A DNA stretch of 64,000 nt from Acidisoma cellulosilyticum. GTDB lineage: Bacteria; Pseudomonadota; Alphaproteobacteria; Acetobacterales; Acetobacteraceae. A model generated the notes under the pieces. That model was not told the DNA's origin, did not search any database, and saw only the letters and a program-made list of their open reading frames with translations. Positions 24,245-31,616 of this stretch are shown piece after piece (the first letter of the stretch is position 1; the number at the start of each line of letters is the position of its first letter). The stretch covers positions 62,001 through 126,000 of the forward strand of contig NZ_JAESVA010000002.1 in NCBI RefSeq assembly GCF_020621385.1, written 5' to 3'. The translations under genes and the position numbers were made by a program.

Positions 24245-26074
24245 ATGGACATTCGCAATATCGCCATCATCGCCCACGTCGATCATGGGAAAACCACGCT
24301 TGTCGACGCGCTGCTGAAGCAGTCGGGCGCCTTCCGTGAGCACCAGCAGGTGGCCGAGCGCGCGCTCGACCGTAATGATCTGGAACGTGAGCGCGGCATC
24401 ACCATCCTTGCCAAATGCACGAGCGTCATCTGGAAGGACGTCCGTCTGAACATCATCGATACCCCGGGCCATGCCGATTTCGGCGGCGAGGTCGAGCGTA
24501 TCCTGAGCATGGTGGACGGCGCGATCCTGCTGGTCGATTCGGCCGAAGGCGTGCTGCCGCAGACCAAGTTCGTGCTCGGCAAGGCCCTGGCCCGCGGCAT
24601 TCGCCCGATCGTCGTCGTCAACAAGATCGACCGTGGCGATGCCCGCCCCGACGAAGTCCATAACGAGGTTTTCGATCTCTTCGCCGCGCTCGACGCGAAC
24701 GAGGATCAGCTCGACTTCCCGACGCTGTTCGCGTCCGGCCGTCAGGGCTGGGCCGATCTTGAGGTTGAAGGCGCGCGTAAGGATCTGGCGCCGATGTTCG
24801 ACCTCATCATCAGCCATGTGCCGGCGCCGAAGGTTGACCTTGAAGCGCCCTTCGCGATGCTCGCCTCCATCCTCGACTACGACAACTTCCTCGGCCGCGT
24901 GCTGACCGGTCGTGTCGAGCAGGGTCGCGCCCGCCTCAACATGCCGCTGAAGGTGCTGCGCGCCGACGGCACGGTGGTCGAGACCGGCCGCCTGACCAAG
25001 CTGATGTCCTTCAACGGCCTTGACCGCGTCCCGGTCGAGGAAGCGCAGGCAGGCGATATCATCGCCATCGCCGGCCTGACGGACGCCACCATCCCCGATA
25101 CGCTCGGCGCGCCGGAACTGACGACGCCGATCCAGGCGATCCCGGTCGATCCGCCGACCTTGTCCATGACCTTCCGCGTCAATGACGGCCCGCTCGGCGG
25201 CCGTGAAGGCAAGAAGGTGACGTCGCGCCAGATCCGTGATCGTCTGTTGTTCGAAATTCAGGGCAATGTCGCGCTGAAGGTCACCATCAGCAGCGAGACG
25301 GACGCGTTCGAAGTCGCGGGCCGTGGCGAACTCCAGCTCGGCGTGCTGATCGAGACGATGCGCCGCGAAGGCTTTGAGATGACCATCGGTCGTCCCCGCG
25401 TGCTGACGCGCATCAACGAAGAGACCGGCGAGCGCGAAGAGCCGATGGAAGACGTGCTGGCCGATGTCGACGAGCCCTATACCGGCGTCGTCGTCGAGAA
25501 GCTGAGCCGCCGCAAGGGTCAGCTGCAGGACATGCGTCCCTCGGGTGGCGGCAAAGTTCGCCTCACCTTCCGCATGCCGAGCCGTGGCCTGATCGGCTAT
25601 CACAGCGAATTCCTGACCGACACACGCGGTTCGGGCATCATGAACCGCATGTTCGCGGGCTACGGCCCCTGGACCGGTGCGATCGAAGGCCGCCGCAATG
25701 GCAGCCTGATCTCGAACCTCGACGGCGAAGCGGTGCAGTATTCGCTTTGGTATCTGCAGGAGCGCGGCACGCTCTTCGTCGATCCGGGCGACAAGGTCTA
25801 TACGGGCATGATCGTGGGCGAGCACAGCCGCGAGAATGATCTCGACGTGAACGTCATCAAGGAAAAGAAGCTCACCAATATCCGTGCCGCCGGCAAGGAT
25901 GACGCGATGCTTCTGATCCCGCCGCGCCGCATGTCCCTGGAACAGGCGATTGCCTATGTCGAGGACGATGAGCTGGTCGAAGTCACGCCCACCGCCGTTC
26001 GTATCCGCAAGCGCCATCTGGACCCCAATGCGCGCAAGCGCGCCGATCGGTCGTCCGACACCAGCGCCGCGTAA
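24245..26074 (+). CDS. typA: Ribosome-associated GTPase TypA/BipA
   Basis: A 609-residue translational GTPase related to EF-G. G1 AHVDHGKTTL at about residue 10, switch I ERERGITI, G3 DTPGHADFGGE and G4 VVNKIDR are intact. Domains III and V (GRGELQLGVLIETMRREGFE, GLIGYHSEFLTDTRGSGIMN) and the BipA-specific C-terminal domain follow. It acts in ribosome assembly and stress or low-temperature adaptation. A textbook terminator follows the stop. Confidence 0.97.
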   Translation: MDIRNIAIIAHVDHGKTTLVDALLKQSGAFREHQQVAERALDRNDLERERGITILAKCTSVIWKDVRLNIIDTPGHADFGGEVERILSMVDGAILLVDSAEGVLPQTKFVLGKALARGIRPIVVVNKIDRGDARPDEVHNEVFDLFAALDANEDQLDFPTLFASGRQGWADLEVEGARKDLAPMFDLIISHVPAPKVDLEAPFAMLASILDYDNFLGRVLTGRVEQGRARLNMPLKVLRADGTVVETGRLTKLMSFNGLDRVPVEEAQAGDIIAIAGLTDATIPDTLGAPELTTPIQAIPVDPPTLSMTFRVNDGPLGGREGKKVTSRQIRDRLLFEIQGNVALKVTISSETDAFEVAGRGELQLGVLIETMRREGFEMTIGRPRVLTRINEETGEREEPMEDVLADVDEPYTGVVVEKLSRRKGQLQDMRPSGGGKVRLTFRMPSRGLIGYHSEFLTDTRGSGIMNRMFAGYGPWTGAIEGRRNGSLISNLDGEAVQYSLWYLQERGTLFVDPGDKVYTGMIVGEHSRENDLDVNVIKEKKLTNIRAAGKDDAMLLIPPRRMSLEQAIAYVEDDELVEVTPTAVRIRKRHLDPNARKRADRSSDTSAA

Positions 26075-26092
26075 TCCTACCGACGCCGAAAA

Positions 26093-26127
26093 GGGCCGCA
26101 GCGGGCAACCGCTGCGGCCCTTTTTTT
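26093..26127 (+). terminator. Rho-independent terminator of typA
   Basis: A perfect 12-bp stem (26093-26104 with 26109-26120, arms starting GGGCCGCAGCGG) encloses loop GCAA and is followed by seven T (26121-26127). The T run overlaps the soxR stop codon on the other strand, and a GAAAA on the 5' side could let it act weakly for soxR as well. Confidence 0.93.
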
Positions 26128-26578
26128 ATGCGCGGCGCTTGGCCGCCCGGCGCAGACGGACCGCGCCCTGGCCCGATGAGGCCAGAATATCCTCGCCGTT
26201 GAAGATCGCGCAGCGGTCCAGCGACAGGCAGCCGCAGCCGATGCAACCGTCCAGATCATCCCGCAGCCGCTGCATCAGCGCGATACGCCGGTCGAGATCG
26301 GCCGCCCAGCCGCGCGAAATCGCCTCCCAATCCTTTCGCGTCGGTGTCCGGCCGTCAGGCAGGGTCGCGAAGACCGCTTGCACCTCTGCCAGTCCGATCC
26401 CCAATTCCTGCGCCACCTGGATGAGTGCGAGGCGCCGCAGAACCTCACGGTCATAGCGGCGCTGGTTGCCCGCAGTCCGCAGGCTGCGGATCAACCCGCG
26501 TCGCTCGTAGAAATGGATGGCGGAGACCGCCAATCCGGTGCGGCTGGCGACGGCGCCCACGGTCAATTCCCCGGCCAA
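26126..26578 (-). CDS. soxR: Redox-sensitive MerR-family activator SoxR
   Basis: A 150-residue MerR-family protein: N-terminal winged helix (VGAVASRTGLAVSAIHFYE, then RRYDREVLRRL), a dimerisation helix, and the [2Fe-2S] ligand cluster C112-C115-C117-C123 (CIGCGCLSLDRC), which is specific to SoxR. It senses superoxide and redox-cycling compounds through the oxidation of the cluster. It is divergent from an MFS exporter, with an 18-bp SoxR box between them, and no soxS is present, as usual outside enterics. Confidence 0.95.
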   Translation of the reverse strand: MAGELTVGAVASRTGLAVSAIHFYERRGLIRSLRTAGNQRRYDREVLRRLALIQVAQELGIGLAEVQAVFATLPDGRTPTRKDWEAISRGWAADLDRRIALMQRLRDDLDGCIGCGCLSLDRCAIFNGEDILASSGQGAVRLRRAAKRRA

Positions 26579-26594
26579 GACGAAACCCCCTTTA

Positions 26595-26612
26595 CCTCAA
26601 CCATAGTTGAGG
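26595..26612. promoter_or_regulatory. SoxR box between soxR and MFS gene
   Basis: The 18-bp sequence CCTCAACCATAGTTGAGG has the arms CCTCAA and TTGAGG of the known SoxR operator and its exact length. It lies 16 bases upstream of the soxR start and 39 bases upstream of the MFS start, so it should control the exporter and soxR itself. Confidence 0.9.
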
Positions 26613-26651
26613 TTGTAGCCGTCTCACCCAGATCAGGAAACGGGTGACGGG

Positions 26652-28079
26652 ATGCGACGAACGGACGATGCCTGGGCTGAACTGCGACGCACCGGATTGC
26701 TCGGCCGCTTCATTCTCATCTGTCTCGGCGTCTGGCTGCATGCGGCCGATACGCTGGTGACCGCGACCATCCTGCCGAAGGTCGTCGCCGATATCGGCGG
26801 TGTCGATTACATGAGCTGGAATCTCGCGATCTACGAATGCGGTTCCATTCTCTCGGGTGCCGCCGCTGGCATGCTCTGCGGCAAGCGGGGCATCAAACAG
26901 GTGATGCTGCTGGGATCTGCATTGTACGGTTTCGGTTGTGTCATCGCTGCCTTGGCCGGAAGCATGGAGATGCTGCTGGTCGGCCGCCTGGCACAAGGGA
27001 TCGGCGGCGGATTGCTTGTCACACTCAGCTATGTCGCGATTGAGCGATCCTTCCCGCAACATCTTTGGACGAAATTATTCGGCGTCGTCTCGGTCCTGTG
27101 GGGCGTGGGGTCGCTGCTCGGCCCATTGATCGGCGGAGTGCTGGCCGATGCCGGGCTGTGGCGCTTGGCCTTCGTCAGCTTCGCGGTCCAGGCCTTTCTT
27201 CTCTGGATCGCCGCCGCCCGTTGGCTGCCGGCTGATCGCCCGAACGGAAGGGATCGGGCCAGCTTTCCCTTTCGCCAGATACTGCTTCTGCTATTCGCGA
27301 CCGCTTCGATCGCCGAGGCCGGCATCGCGCCGGGCCGCGCCCCGCCTGTCTTGCTCTGTGCGCTCGGGCTTCTGCTGCTTTACGGCGCGGCCCGCGTCGA
27401 CAGGATCTCCGCAAACCCTTTGCTGCCGCAAGGGCTTTTAGCGATTCGGCGACCGCTCGGCGCTGGCCTGTTCATGGTCTTCGCCCTATCCGCCGGCACG
27501 ACGGGCTTCGCGACCTACGGCCCGCTGCTGCTGACCGTCATCCTGGGCAAAAGCGCCCTCTTTTCCGGCTATATCCTGGCGGTGGAAGCCATCAGCTGGA
27601 GCCTGGCCACAATCACGATCGCTAACCTGCCCGTCTTCCGTGGAGGCTGGCTCATCCGTCTGGGCTGCCTTTGCATCCTCGGCGGCATCGGCGGCCTGTC
27701 GCTCGCCATCCCCGCCGGTTCTCTCCCCGGTATCATTGGCAGTGCCATGCCGCAGGGGGCGGGCTTCGGCCTGTGCTGGCCCGCGATCGTCGAGTGTATC
27801 ATCGACCTCGCTGACCCGCAGGAACGCGCGCTCGCCGCCGGTGCCGCCAGCACCGTGCAGCGGATAGGCTATGCGGTGGGCGCGGCCGGGACCGGAATCG
27901 CCGCCCATGCGGCTGGATTGTCGGCCGATGTCACGCTGGCGACGGCGCGCAGCGTCGGGTTCTGGATCTTCGCGGGCTTCGCCCCGCTGCTGCTGGCGGG
28001 CCTCGTCTGTTGCTGGCGTTTCTCGGCCCAGGGTCGGGCGTCTATCCGATCCGCTTCCAGTAAAGCCTTGTCCCCGTAA
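26652..28079 (+). CDS. MFS exporter under SoxR control
   Basis: A 475-residue major facilitator with about 12-14 hydrophobic helices. The block LVGRLAQGIGGGLLVTLSYV resembles motif C of drug:proton antiporters, and GKRGIKQVMLLGSALYG the loop 2-3 motif A. It is transcribed away from soxR across a SoxR box, so the likely cargo is a redox-active or superoxide-generating compound. Its 3' end overlaps the convergent GNAT gene by 38 bases. Confidence 0.88.
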   Translation: MRRTDDAWAELRRTGLLGRFILICLGVWLHAADTLVTATILPKVVADIGGVDYMSWNLAIYECGSILSGAAAGMLCGKRGIKQVMLLGSALYGFGCVIAALAGSMEMLLVGRLAQGIGGGLLVTLSYVAIERSFPQHLWTKLFGVVSVLWGVGSLLGPLIGGVLADAGLWRLAFVSFAVQAFLLWIAAARWLPADRPNGRDRASFPFRQILLLLFATASIAEAGIAPGRAPPVLLCALGLLLLYGAARVDRISANPLLPQGLLAIRRPLGAGLFMVFALSAGTTGFATYGPLLLTVILGKSALFSGYILAVEAISWSLATITIANLPVFRGGWLIRLGCLCILGGIGGLSLAIPAGSLPGIIGSAMPQGAGFGLCWPAIVECIIDLADPQERALAAGAASTVQRIGYAVGAAGTGIAAHAAGLSADVTLATARSVGFWIFAGFAPLLLAGLVCCWRFSAQGRASIRSASSKALSP

Positions 28080-28560
28080 GCCCGCCTTGGGGTTTGAGCG
28101 CGTAATCCGGAATCTCCCCCGCGAAGACGAAGCCTTGGCGTTCATACAGGCCGGCAGCGCCGCCATCGGTCGCGGTGTCCAGCATCAGATGGGTGCGGCC
28201 CTGTGCCGCTGCCTCCGCCTCCGCCGCGCGCAGCAGTGCGCAGGCGATGCCCTGGCCGCGATAGCGGAGGGCGACCATCATCTTCGCGATCTCTGCCCGA
28301 TGCGGCTGATTTTCCGGCAGGCCGGTGACGAGGGTGGTGGTGCCGACGAGACTGTCCCCGTCAAAGGCGCCGAAGACCACACGCTCGCCCAGCGCCGCCG
28401 ATGCGAGCGACCCCTGCCAGAACGCCCTCGCCTTTTCAAGCGAGAGGGGATGCATGAAGCTGACGGAGCCCCCCGCCGCCACGGTTTCCACCAGAATATC
28501 GGTCAGCATCCTCAGCGTGTCAGGTGAGGCAACAAGCGGCCGGATCTTGATCGTCGTCAT
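28042..28560 (-). CDS. GNAT-family N-acetyltransferase
   Basis: A 172-residue acetyltransferase starting MTTIKIRPL. Acetyl-CoA binding motif A appears as YRGQGIACALLRAAEAEAAA (R/Q-x-x-G-x-G/A), and the C-terminus has LYERQGFVFAG, the usual GNAT motif B. The gene starts 2 bases after the XRE-cupin gene and is the last of a three-gene set. Substrate unknown; GNATs with a cupin-type regulator often detoxify amines or amino acid analogues. Confidence 0.85.
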   Translation of the reverse strand: MTTIKIRPLVASPDTLRMLTDILVETVAAGGSVSFMHPLSLEKARAFWQGSLASAALGERVVFGAFDGDSLVGTTTLVTGLPENQPHRAEIAKMMVALRYRGQGIACALLRAAEAEAAAQGRTHLMLDTATDGGAAGLYERQGFVFAGEIPDYALKPQGGLTGTRLYWKRIG

Positions 28561-28562
28561 GG

Positions 28563-29138
28563 TCAGCTCCGCATCAGAAAGACGGTATAGGTGCAAGGCT
28601 CCGTCGCCTCATTCGCGAAGGTCGCGTCCGCCGGAGGCCCGAAGGCCAGGCAATCGCCAGCCTTGAGGTCATGCCTGTCACTCGCCCCTTCGGTCAGAAC
28701 CAGCGTGCCCGTCTGCACCATCAGCAATTGCCTTAGCCGGACGAAGGATGAGGCCGGCAGCGTGACGCGCTGCCCCGGCGGCATGGTGACCTGCACCAGT
28801 TCCAGCGGAAAATCCGATCGGCTGAAAATCTGCTGGCGCAGATAGCCCGTCTCCGGATCGCGCCACAGCGGCTGATCGGCCGCGCGCGATACGCGCCCCG
28901 TCGCCTGCTCGGCGCGCAGCAGAAGCCCGGCCAGCGTCAGGTCGAAGGCCGTCGCGAGTTTCAGCAGGCTCACCGCCGTCGGGCTCATCTCCTGGCGCTC
29001 GATCTTGCTGATGGTCGCCTTGGCGAGACCGGAGCGCTCGGCCAGATCGGCGAGCGACCATCCCCGCGCGTCCCGCTCCAGCCGCACCCGCTGGGCGATT
29101 CGCGCCTCGGTCTCGGCCTCCGTCGTTTGTCCGGTCAC
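28563..29138 (-). CDS. XRE-family regulator with cupin domain
   Basis: A 191-residue protein with an N-terminal helix-turn-helix (SLADLAERSGLAKATISKIERQEMSPT, shown here only in part as LAERSGLAKATISKIER) and a C-terminal cupin barrel (MPPGQRVTLPAS, LLMVQTGTLVLTEG, LKAGDCLAFGPPADATF). This is the PuuR/SutR-like design, in which the cupin senses a small metabolite. It sits between two acetyltransferase genes and overlaps the upstream one by 4 bases, so it is likely their regulator. Confidence 0.9.
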   Translation of the reverse strand: MTGQTTEAETEARIAQRVRLERDARGWSLADLAERSGLAKATISKIERQEMSPTAVSLLKLATAFDLTLAGLLLRAEQATGRVSRAADQPLWRDPETGYLRQQIFSRSDFPLELVQVTMPPGQRVTLPASSFVRLRQLLMVQTGTLVLTEGASDRHDLKAGDCLAFGPPADATFANEATEPCTYTVFLMRS

Positions 29139-29626
29139 AGAATGCGCTGCATGAAGACAAGATCGAGCCAGCGGCCGAATTTGGTGCCGACTTCCTTCAG
29201 CGTGCCGGCGCGCTCGAAGCCCAGCTTCTCATGCAGACGCAGCGAGGCCGGATTGCCGGCGTCGATCCCGCCGATCATGACATGCTTGCCGAGGGTCCTT
29301 GCTTCATCGAAAAGCGGCGTGATGAGCGCGCACCCCAGGCCCTGGCCCCGGCAATCCTCACGAATATAGACGGAGTGCTCAACCGTCAGGCGAAAGCCCG
29401 GCCAAGGCCGGAAATCACCGAAGCTGGAAAAGCCCGCGATCCCGCCTGTTTTATCTTCCGCAACCAAAACGGGGTAGCCGAGCGCCCGTCGATCCGCATA
29501 CCATTTCAAACGATTGTCGAGGCTCGCCTCCTCCTCGGTATAAACCGCGGCGGAGGTGCGAACGACGTCGTTATAAATAATGAGAATGCCGGGTAGATCG
29601 GCTTCGGAGGCAGGGCGGATGATCAA
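29135..29626 (-). CDS. Phosphinothricin-acetyltransferase-like GNAT
   Basis: A 163-residue GNAT of the PAT/Bar/YncA subfamily. MIIRPASEADLPGILIIYND, GFSSFGDFRPWPGFRLTVEHS-type block (FGDFRPWPGFRLTVEHSVY), acetyl-CoA motif CRGQGLGCALI and the end segment ASLRLHEKLGFERAGTLKEV are typical. Members acetylate phosphinothricin, methionine sulfone or methionine sulfoximine. First gene of the operon with the XRE-cupin regulator and a second GNAT. Confidence 0.88.
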   Translation of the reverse strand: MIIRPASEADLPGILIIYNDVVRTSAAVYTEEEASLDNRLKWYADRRALGYPVLVAEDKTGGIAGFSSFGDFRPWPGFRLTVEHSVYIREDCRGQGLGCALITPLFDEARTLGKHVMIGGIDAGNPASLRLHEKLGFERAGTLKEVGTKFGRWLDLVFMQRIL

Positions 29627-29747
29627 GAGCGATACTCCTCGGGGAAACGGCGCTGTCGTTTCCTATAAAAGACTATCGTCCATTATATTGATCGACTGTG
29701 CCGACGCAAGGCTGCTCTGGCCTGCGAGCCTGATTGACCATGATCAG

Positions 29748-29771
29748 GTGATGAATTACGTCATTCATCAC
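29748..29771. promoter_or_regulatory. Inverted repeat, probable TetR operator for the RND operon
   Basis: GTGATGAAT (29748-29756) and ATTCATCAC (29763-29771) form a perfect 9-bp inverted repeat with a 6-base spacer. It ends 14 bases before the tetR ATG, where a bound repressor would block the tetR-RND promoter. A second palindrome, TGATCA, lies at 29741-29746. Confidence 0.65.
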
Positions 29772-29785
29772 TATGGTGTTCTGTA

Positions 29786-30397
29786 ATGGCTCCCAAAGCT
29801 GAAACGCATCGTCTCATTCTCGAAAAAGCCAAGGAGCTTTTTTCGCGCTTCGGTCCCCACCGCACGACGGTGGCCGATATCGCGCGCGAGCTTCATATGT
29901 CTCCCGCGAATGTGTACAAGTTCTTCCAGACCAAGGACGCGCTTGTCGAAGCTGTCGGGGAACACTTCATGCGGGAACTGCATCTGCAGCTTCTGCCGAT
30001 CATCCGCGCCGAGCAGAAGCCGGCCTGGATCAGGATTGAAGATGTCATTCGTGCGGTCAACCGACACTTCATCGATATGATTGAGACGAATGTTTCGCAA
30101 CATGGCGCTCAATTTTTCCAAAACGTGATCGAGTTCACGATTATCAAGCGCGAAAAGCGATGGCGCTTCGTGGGTGAGTTCCTCCATTGCACACTGCGAC
30201 TTGAACTTGCGAACCTCTTGCGCGAAGGTGTGGAGAAGGACGGCCTTCGTGTCGATGATGCATCAATGACTGCGACTGCCTTGCTGGACTGCCTCGCCTG
30301 TTCGATCGAACCTCTCATGCTGATCGGGATCGCCGCGGAAGCGGCTGAAGAGCGGCTGGAACGCCAGTTGCGCCTGCTCGCCCGAGCGGTCTCGTGA
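29786..30397 (+). CDS. TetR-family repressor of the RND efflux operon
   Basis: A 203-residue TetR protein. The N-terminal helix-turn-helix spans residues 9-55: ILEKAKELFSRFGPHRTTVA, IARELHMSPANVYKFFQTKD. The C-terminal ligand domain is all-helical and variable. It is 30 bases upstream of the adaptor gene on the same strand, so it is most likely a local autorepressor induced by an efflux substrate. Confidence 0.88.
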   Translation: MAPKAETHRLILEKAKELFSRFGPHRTTVADIARELHMSPANVYKFFQTKDALVEAVGEHFMRELHLQLLPIIRAEQKPAWIRIEDVIRAVNRHFIDMIETNVSQHGAQFFQNVIEFTIIKREKRWRFVGEFLHCTLRLELANLLREGVEKDGLRVDDASMTATALLDCLACSIEPLMLIGIAAEAAEERLERQLRLLARAVS

Positions 30398-30426
30398 TTT
30401 CATTTTTTTTGCCCAAAGGGTGACGA

Positions 30427-31596
30427 ATGTTAAATTTTGTTACTTCTTCTTCGTCACGCAGCCTTGGGCTGCGGGCTGCCGTGAGCCTGTCTGCCATCGC
30501 GCTCGCGCTGTCCGCCTGTGACAAGAAGACCGCTGCCGCCCCGGCGCCTCCACCCCCTCAGGTGGGCTTCGTCACCATCAAGACGCAGCCGGTGACGCGC
30601 ACCATCGAACTGCCCGGCCGGGCCGAGGCGGTGATGACGGCCGCCATCGAACCGCAGGTGACGGGCGTGCTGTTGAAACGTTTGTTTACGGAAGGCAGCG
30701 AGGTCAAGGCGGGGCAGCAGCTCTACCAGATCGACCCTTCGACCTATCAGGCGACCTATGACAGCGATAAGGCGACGCTGGCCTATGATCAGGCCTCCCT
30801 GGTCGCCGCCCGCGCGAAATCAGCCCGTTACCGGCCGCTGGCCCAGGCCCAGGCGGTCAGCGGCCAGGATTATGACGATGCGGTCGCCGCGACCAAGGAA
30901 GCCGAGGCCCAGATCCTGATCGCCAAGGCAGCGTTGGAACAGGCCAGCATCAATCTGACCTATACCAAGGTTCTGTCCCCGATCGACGGCCATATCGGCG
31001 CTTCCACTGTCACCCCCGGCGCGCTGGTGACGGCGAACCAGACGACGGCGCTGGCGACCGTCACCCAGCTCGACCCGATCTATATCGACGTCAACGAACC
31101 CGCGACCGCGCTGCTCAGCCTGGAAGCGGCGGCGGCGAGCGGACAGATCCAGATGGAGCCCGACGGCACCGCCCCGGTCTCCATCAAGCTCGATGACGGC
31201 AGCGCCTATCCCATTCAGGGCAAGCTGCAATTCGGCGAAGTGACGGTCAGCCCGACCACGGGCACCGTTCTGCTGCGGGCCCTGGTCGCCAATCCCAATC
31301 ATATTCTGCTGCCCGGCATGTTCGTGCGTGGCGAATTGACGGAAGGCGTGGACGCCAAGGGTATTCTGGTGCCGCAGCAGGCCGTCTCCCACAACACAAA
31401 GGGCGACCCGACGGTCTTCCTGCTCGACAGCAGCAACAAGGCCCATCTCACCGTCATTCAGACCGGTGACGCCGTCGGCGCCAATTGGATCGTGACGAGC
31501 GGGTTGAAGGCTGGCGACCGCGTCGCCGTCGACGGGCTGCTCAGCGTTTCGGACAATGGGGCCGTCACGCCCGTCGACGAAACAGCCAAGTTCTGA
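30427..31596 (+). CDS. RND efflux periplasmic adaptor lipoprotein
   Basis: A 389-residue membrane-fusion protein of the AcrA/MexA family. Lipobox LSAC with Cys31 predicts anchoring to the inner membrane. RAEAVMTAAIEPQVTGVLLK (barrel-sandwich), the alpha-hairpin with Ala/Gln-rich helices (about 100-180), YTKVLSPIDGHIGASTVTPG and the C-terminal beta barrel (LPGMFVRGELTEG) appear in order. It links the following RND pump to the outer membrane factor. Confidence 0.93.
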   Translation: MLNFVTSSSSRSLGLRAAVSLSAIALALSACDKKTAAAPAPPPPQVGFVTIKTQPVTRTIELPGRAEAVMTAAIEPQVTGVLLKRLFTEGSEVKAGQQLYQIDPSTYQATYDSDKATLAYDQASLVAARAKSARYRPLAQAQAVSGQDYDDAVAATKEAEAQILIAKAALEQASINLTYTKVLSPIDGHIGASTVTPGALVTANQTTALATVTQLDPIYIDVNEPATALLSLEAAAASGQIQMEPDGTAPVSIKLDDGSAYPIQGKLQFGEVTVSPTTGTVLLRALVANPNHILLPGMFVRGELTEGVDAKGILVPQQAVSHNTKGDPTVFLLDSSNKAHLTVIQTGDAVGANWIVTSGLKAGDRVAVDGLLSVSDNGAVTPVDETAKF

Positions 31597-31616
31597 TCGG
31601 GGCGAGATAAGACACC

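Noticed and set aside
24218-26017. A 599-codon minus-strand frame opposite typA
   Set aside because: Composition is low-complexity His/Asp/Arg-rich and typA is conserved throughout; antisense shadow.
29580-29786. A 68-codon plus-strand frame ahead of tetR
   Set aside because: It overlaps the start of the PAT-like gene and the tetR operator, and has no similarity to known domains.
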